Shown here one piece after another: positions 6,372 through 8,924 of a stretch of 8,924 nt of DNA. Where the stretch lies: the NCBI GenBank assembly GCA_030607655.1, contig JAUWJN010000078.1, positions 1 to 8,924 of the forward strand, given 5' to 3'. The stretch comes from a bacterium (GTDB lineage: Bacteria; Armatimonadota; Zipacnadia; Zipacnadales; Zipacnadaceae). Made by a program: the position numbers and the translations under genes. Below the pieces are notes generated by a model. The model was not told the DNA's origin. It saw nothing but the letters and a program-made list of their open reading frames with translations, and made no database searches. The stretch's first letter is position 1; every line of letters begins with the position of its first letter.

Positions 6372-7863
6372 GGGGCGAGGCGCAGTAAAGGCCGAATTCG
6401 CGCAGAGTTGGAGGCAGGGCTGCCGCCGTGATCTCCAGGCGAACCTTGGTGGCAGTGATCGCGGGGAAGATGTCAATCTTCTTGTGCCCGATACTGGTCC
6501 CCGCGCTGCCCTCGCGCCATTGCTGGCCATCCCACCAGAGCAAACGGTAGGCCTCAACGCGCTGGCCGGCGACGATCGCTTCTTGCATCACAGCGCGGTC
6601 GAATGTTATCGGCCCGTCCAGGTCCACCTCCAGCCAGGCCTCCGTGTCGCCGTCTGCCGCCTGCCACCAGGTATCCGGGTCACCATCAGTAGCCCGGGCC
6701 GGGCTGTGCTTCTCGCCCTCGCCAGCCGCGCTGCCGGCGGTGATCTGCCCGCCGCAGCGCAGATTCTCAGCATAAATACTCCTGAGCGTCTCCCCCGCTT
6801 CCCGAATGCGCGCTACTTCCACATCCGCCAGCCGGCCGCTTGGCTCGGGTACGAAATTGATCACCAGGTTGGCGCCGTGCCCCACCGAGGTGTGGTAGTT
6901 CGTCAACAGCTCCTCTACCGACCTTACTGTATCTTGGTTATGGCCAAAGGCCAAGCCGGTCTCCCCCGACCAGAAGCGATTGATGGGCGCATAGGCCTCA
7001 GCCGGCCACCAGTAATCCTGGCCCCACAACTCGCGGGGCCAGCACCAGGAGAAGGAGGCGCTATTCTCCGAGTTCTCGCTGACGCGGATAACATACCAAT
7101 TGGGGTCAGGAGCAATGCCCGCCTCATTGGGTACTTCCCACATCCAGCGGACATCGGAGGGGCCACTGACGGCGACGAGGGTGTTGGGCTGGAGCGACTT
7201 GACCAGCCGGTAGTAGCTGCCCCAATCGTGCTGGCGCATATTCGCGCCCGCACCATCCCACCAGATCTCCATGACCTCACCATAATTAGTGAGCAATTCA
7301 GTCAACTGCTGGCGGTAATACTCATCATATTCGGCGTCGGACAGTTTCAGAGTATGGTACGCATAGGCGTCCCAGGGACTTAGATATAGCCCGAAACCGA
7401 TGCCCTGGGCGTGGCAGGCCTCCGCGACCTCCGCCACCACATCGCCCTTCCCGTCGCGCCAGGGGCTATGCTTGATGCTGTGTTCAGAGGTACCCGTCGG
7501 CCATAGACAAAAGCCATCGTGGTGCTTGGCAGTAAACATCAGGTACTTCATTCCGGCTTCCTTGGCGGTGGCAACCCACTGCCCGGCATCAAGGTCAGTG
7601 GGATTGAATATCGCCGGGTCCACCGGCTCCAGCGAACTGGAGTAGAGAGGATTAGCCGGACTGTCACCCATCCAGCGGATGCCGGTGAAGACGCCGGTGT
7701 AAGCATACAGCCCGTAGTGAATGAACATCCCATACTCCAAGTCTTGCCAAGCCGCCTGCTGTGGCGTAGGCCGCGTGGCGGGTACTCGCTCCTGCAGGGG
7801 AGCAGGTTCAGCTCTTCCTAAAGTTGTCATGAGGAGTAGCATAGTAATCAGTTGTCCTTTCAT
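6364..7863 (-). CDS. Secreted alpha-L-fucosidase, GH29, with C-terminal F5/8 type C domain
   Basis: A 499-residue exported enzyme expected to release alpha-linked L-fucose from glycans. A short signal peptide (about 1-18, ending GRA) precedes the GH29 TIM barrel: EYGMFIHYGLYAY (43-55), YLMFTAKHHDGFCLWPT (107-123), IGFGLYLSPWD (155-165), VMEIWWDGAG (197-206) with Asp203 as the probable nucleophile, GPSDVRWMWEVPNEAG (234-249), WWPAEAYAPINRFW (285-298) and SVGHGANLVINFVPEPSGRL (326-345). Residues about 371-495 form a discoidin/CBM32-like domain (ATDGDPDTWWQA, WLEVDLDGPITFDRAV), a usual sugar-binding tail in GH29 enzymes. The start has only a weak purine run (TGGAAAA) upstream. A 25-base palindromic repeat lies in inverted orientation on each side of the gene. 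The exact linkage cleaved cannot be told from the sequence. Confidence 0.92.
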   Translation of the reverse strand: MKGQLITMLLLMTTLGRAEPAPLQERVPATRPTPQQAAWQDLEYGMFIHYGLYAYTGVFTGIRWMGDSPANPLYSSSLEPVDPAIFNPTDLDAGQWVATAKEAGMKYLMFTAKHHDGFCLWPTGTSEHSIKHSPWRDGKGDVVAEVAEACHAQGIGFGLYLSPWDAYAYHTLKLSDAEYDEYYRQQLTELLTNYGEVMEIWWDGAGANMRQHDWGSYYRLVKSLQPNTLVAVSGPSDVRWMWEVPNEAGIAPDPNWYVIRVSENSENSASFSWCWPRELWGQDYWWPAEAYAPINRFWSGETGLAFGHNQDTVRSVEELLTNYHTSVGHGANLVINFVPEPSGRLADVEVARIREAGETLRSIYAENLRCGGQITAGSAAGEGEKHSPARATDGDPDTWWQAADGDTEAWLEVDLDGPITFDRAVMQEAIVAGQRVEAYRLLWWDGQQWREGSAGTSIGHKKIDIFPAITATKVRLEITAAALPPTLREFGLYCASPRT

Positions 7864-7971
7864 CGAGATTTTCCATTCTCACACGCCTAAGATTGCGTTC
7901 GCGGTTGATTTCGCCCTGTATGAGTATTTGCCCTTCCACGGACAAAGAGGGATTCGCTAAGCGAGACTGTT

Positions 7972-8033
7972 GCCAAACTCGTGGGAGGGGCACCCTTGCC
8001 CCGATATGTGTTTAACTTCGCCCAGCCAAACTC
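7972..8033. repeat. 25-base palindromic repeat, copy B, with 9-base flanking direct repeats
   Basis: Core at 7980-8004 is the exact reverse complement of 6327-6351 (GTGGGAGGGGCACC.. ending TTGCCCCGA). It lies 117 bases upstream of the fucosidase start. A perfect 9-base direct repeat GCCAAACTC flanks it at 7972-7980 and 8025-8033. The material between core and flank differs from copy A, so the two units do not share identical ends. The rest of this 292-base gap (7864-8155) holds the hairpin at 8044-8073 and no recognisable gene. Confidence 0.75.
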
Positions 8034-8043
8034 ACACAATTCC

Positions 8044-8073
8044 TCGGCAAGCTCGGGATGGTGAGCCTGCCGA
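8044..8073. repeat. REP-like hairpin built from GAGCYTGCCGA half-sites
   Basis: TCGGCAAGCTC (8044-8054) and GAGCCTGCCGA (8063-8073) are inverted arms, 10 of 11 positions pairing, around the loop GGGATGGT. The arms are the same two 11-base variants that stand as direct repeats at 2064-2074 and 2087-2097. On the - strand the region reads MVRQAHHPELAEE, close to the VRQAHHPELVEG peptide known as a translation of a widespread dispersed repeat, so it is not a gene. No T-run follows, although it sits 82 bases after the stop of the upstream hydrolase gene and could still affect transcript ends. Confidence 0.8.
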
Positions 8074-8155
8074 ACCATTTACTCTCGCCAGCCACCCGTA
8101 ACCACCTTTTGCATCAGTCTCAAGAACGGGGCCAGTTGACCCGACATCCGACCGT

Positions 8156-8924
8156 TCAGAACATGCGCGGCAGCCCGATCGTGGCCCGGCCGGTAGGAGT
8201 CAGCTTGGCCCGCTGATTTTTTGCGTGGCTGCGCGCGACTGTCTCCCAGTTCCGTACCGTCCTATCGCTGCGCACTACCACGTAAGTGTGATTCTTGCTG
8301 GTCGGAAATTCCACGATGCCCGGGCCCAGGGACTGGAGCTTCTTGCCGTTCTCGTACAGGTAAGCTTTCGGCCAGGGATTCTGTAACCGACAGGTATTAC
8401 CCAGTTGGCTTTCCACGACAATCCAGCGCGGCCGGCCTTTCTGGATCTCCGCGGAGACCACGAAGCCACCCCGGGCATGCAAGGTGAAGCGAGCATTCTG
8501 AGCGTCAGGCGTCGCAGGGGCCACGCGCAGGACGCCATCATGGCTCTGCAGCAACACCTCGTTCATGGCAGTCGCCAGGATAGACATTGACTCAAAGCCC
8601 ATGTGCCGGAAGGGCCAGGAGGGGAAAGCAAAGAGATCCTCGGCGGCTCTGGCATCCTTCCAGGTAGCATCCTTTATTCCGGAGCTCGCTGCGTCCCGCG
8701 CCAGGTTTAAGTTAAACGGCAGCAGGGACTCGGTTTGCAGACCATACTGGCCCCAGCCATTGCAATAGGGCGGGGAGCGGTCTGCCCAGTGGTCCAACAA
8801 GGCGCCCGTCTCCCTCCCCAATCCCAGGCGCGCCAGGATGATGGGAAGCGTGTCCATGCTAGTCACCTCAGGCGCGAAGAGCTTGGCGGTGTTGACCGCC
8901 GCCCCAAACAGAGGCGATCCGGCC
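8156..8924 (-). CDS. C-terminal part of a putative GH95-like (six-hairpin) glycoside hydrolase, partial
   Basis: The frame is open from the window edge to TGA 8156-8158, giving at least 255 residues; a GTG at 8866 and an ATG at 8857 are internal, since codons before them (AGSPLFGAAVNTAKLFAPEV..) continue without a stop. The segment MGFESMSILATAMNEVLLQSHDGVLRVAPATP resembles the end of the (alpha/alpha)6 barrel of GH95, where NFG-ATAGIAEMLLQSHDG..LLPALP is typical. It is followed by LHARGGFVVSAEIQKG, matching the start of the C-terminal beta domain of that family, and a tail with beta character. GH95 members are mostly alpha-1,2-fucosidases or galactosidases. The catalytic centre lies outside the window, so specificity is unknown and a non-fucosidase relative is possible. 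The gene is followed by the GH29 gene in the same direction. Confidence 0.6.
   Translation of the reverse strand, partial: AGSPLFGAAVNTAKLFAPEVTSMDTLPIILARLGLGRETGALLDHWADRSPPYCNGWGQYGLQTESLLPFNLNLARDAASSGIKDATWKDARAAEDLFAFPSWPFRHMGFESMSILATAMNEVLLQSHDGVLRVAPATPDAQNARFTLHARGGFVVSAEIQKGRPRWIVVESQLGNTCRLQNPWPKAYLYENGKKLQSLGPGIVEFPTSKNHTYVVVRSDRTVRNWETVARSHAKNQRAKLTPTGRATIGLPRMF

Noticed and set aside
6313..7383. 356-codon open frame on the + strand
   Set aside because: Antisense to most of the GH29 fucosidase, whose motifs and length are unambiguous. Its beginning is a translation of the 25-base repeat (RGKGAPPT) and no family motif appears.
7887..8078. Short - strand frame beginning MVRQAHHPELAEE between the hydrolase genes
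   Set aside because: The peptide is the translation of a dispersed hairpin repeat followed by the 25-base repeat; no evidence of a real gene.

Overview
The window looks like a moderately GC-rich chromosomal segment of an uncultured, probably free-living bacterium. A phylum cannot be fixed from sequence alone. Secreted FG-GAP proteins beside fucose-active glycoside hydrolases, plus many short dispersed hairpin repeats, are reminiscent of environmental genomes from Planctomycetota, Armatimonadota and similar polysaccharide-degrading groups. A D-Ala-D-Ala ligase implies a peptidoglycan wall.

Left part (1-4141, + strand) is a tryptophan biosynthesis operon. A probable last stretch of the gene before trpD (perhaps trpG) is followed by trpD, trpC, trpB and trpA. 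All four complete enzymes carry their family motifs and expected catalytic residues. Spacing is very tight (possible GTGA overlap before trpD, about 12 bases trpD-trpC, trpB stop directly abutting the trpA ATG) except between trpC and trpB. There, where trpF is often found, lies a 236-base gap packed with hairpin and tandem repeats. No trpF is present in the window.

Middle part (4142-6298): an AT-richer leader precedes a secreted FG-GAP/VCBS-type beta-propeller protein on the + strand. It converges, with only 16 bases between stops, on ddl on the - strand.

Right part (6299-8924, - strand) holds a secreted GH29 alpha-L-fucosidase with a C-terminal F5/8-type (discoidin/CBM32-like) domain. Upstream of it is the C-terminal end of a second predicted glycoside hydrolase resembling GH95, cut by the window edge. 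Together they suggest use of fucose-containing glycans. The fucosidase gene is bracketed by inverted copies of a 25-base palindromic repeat, each copy also flanked by a 9-base direct repeat. A hairpin made of the same 11-base half-sites seen in the trpC-trpB gap lies between the two hydrolase genes.

No RNA gene, CRISPR array, transposase or phage gene was seen. The genes are ordinary metabolic and hydrolytic ones; the least explained material is the family of short dispersed repeats. I did not find convincing evidence of a new multi-gene system.
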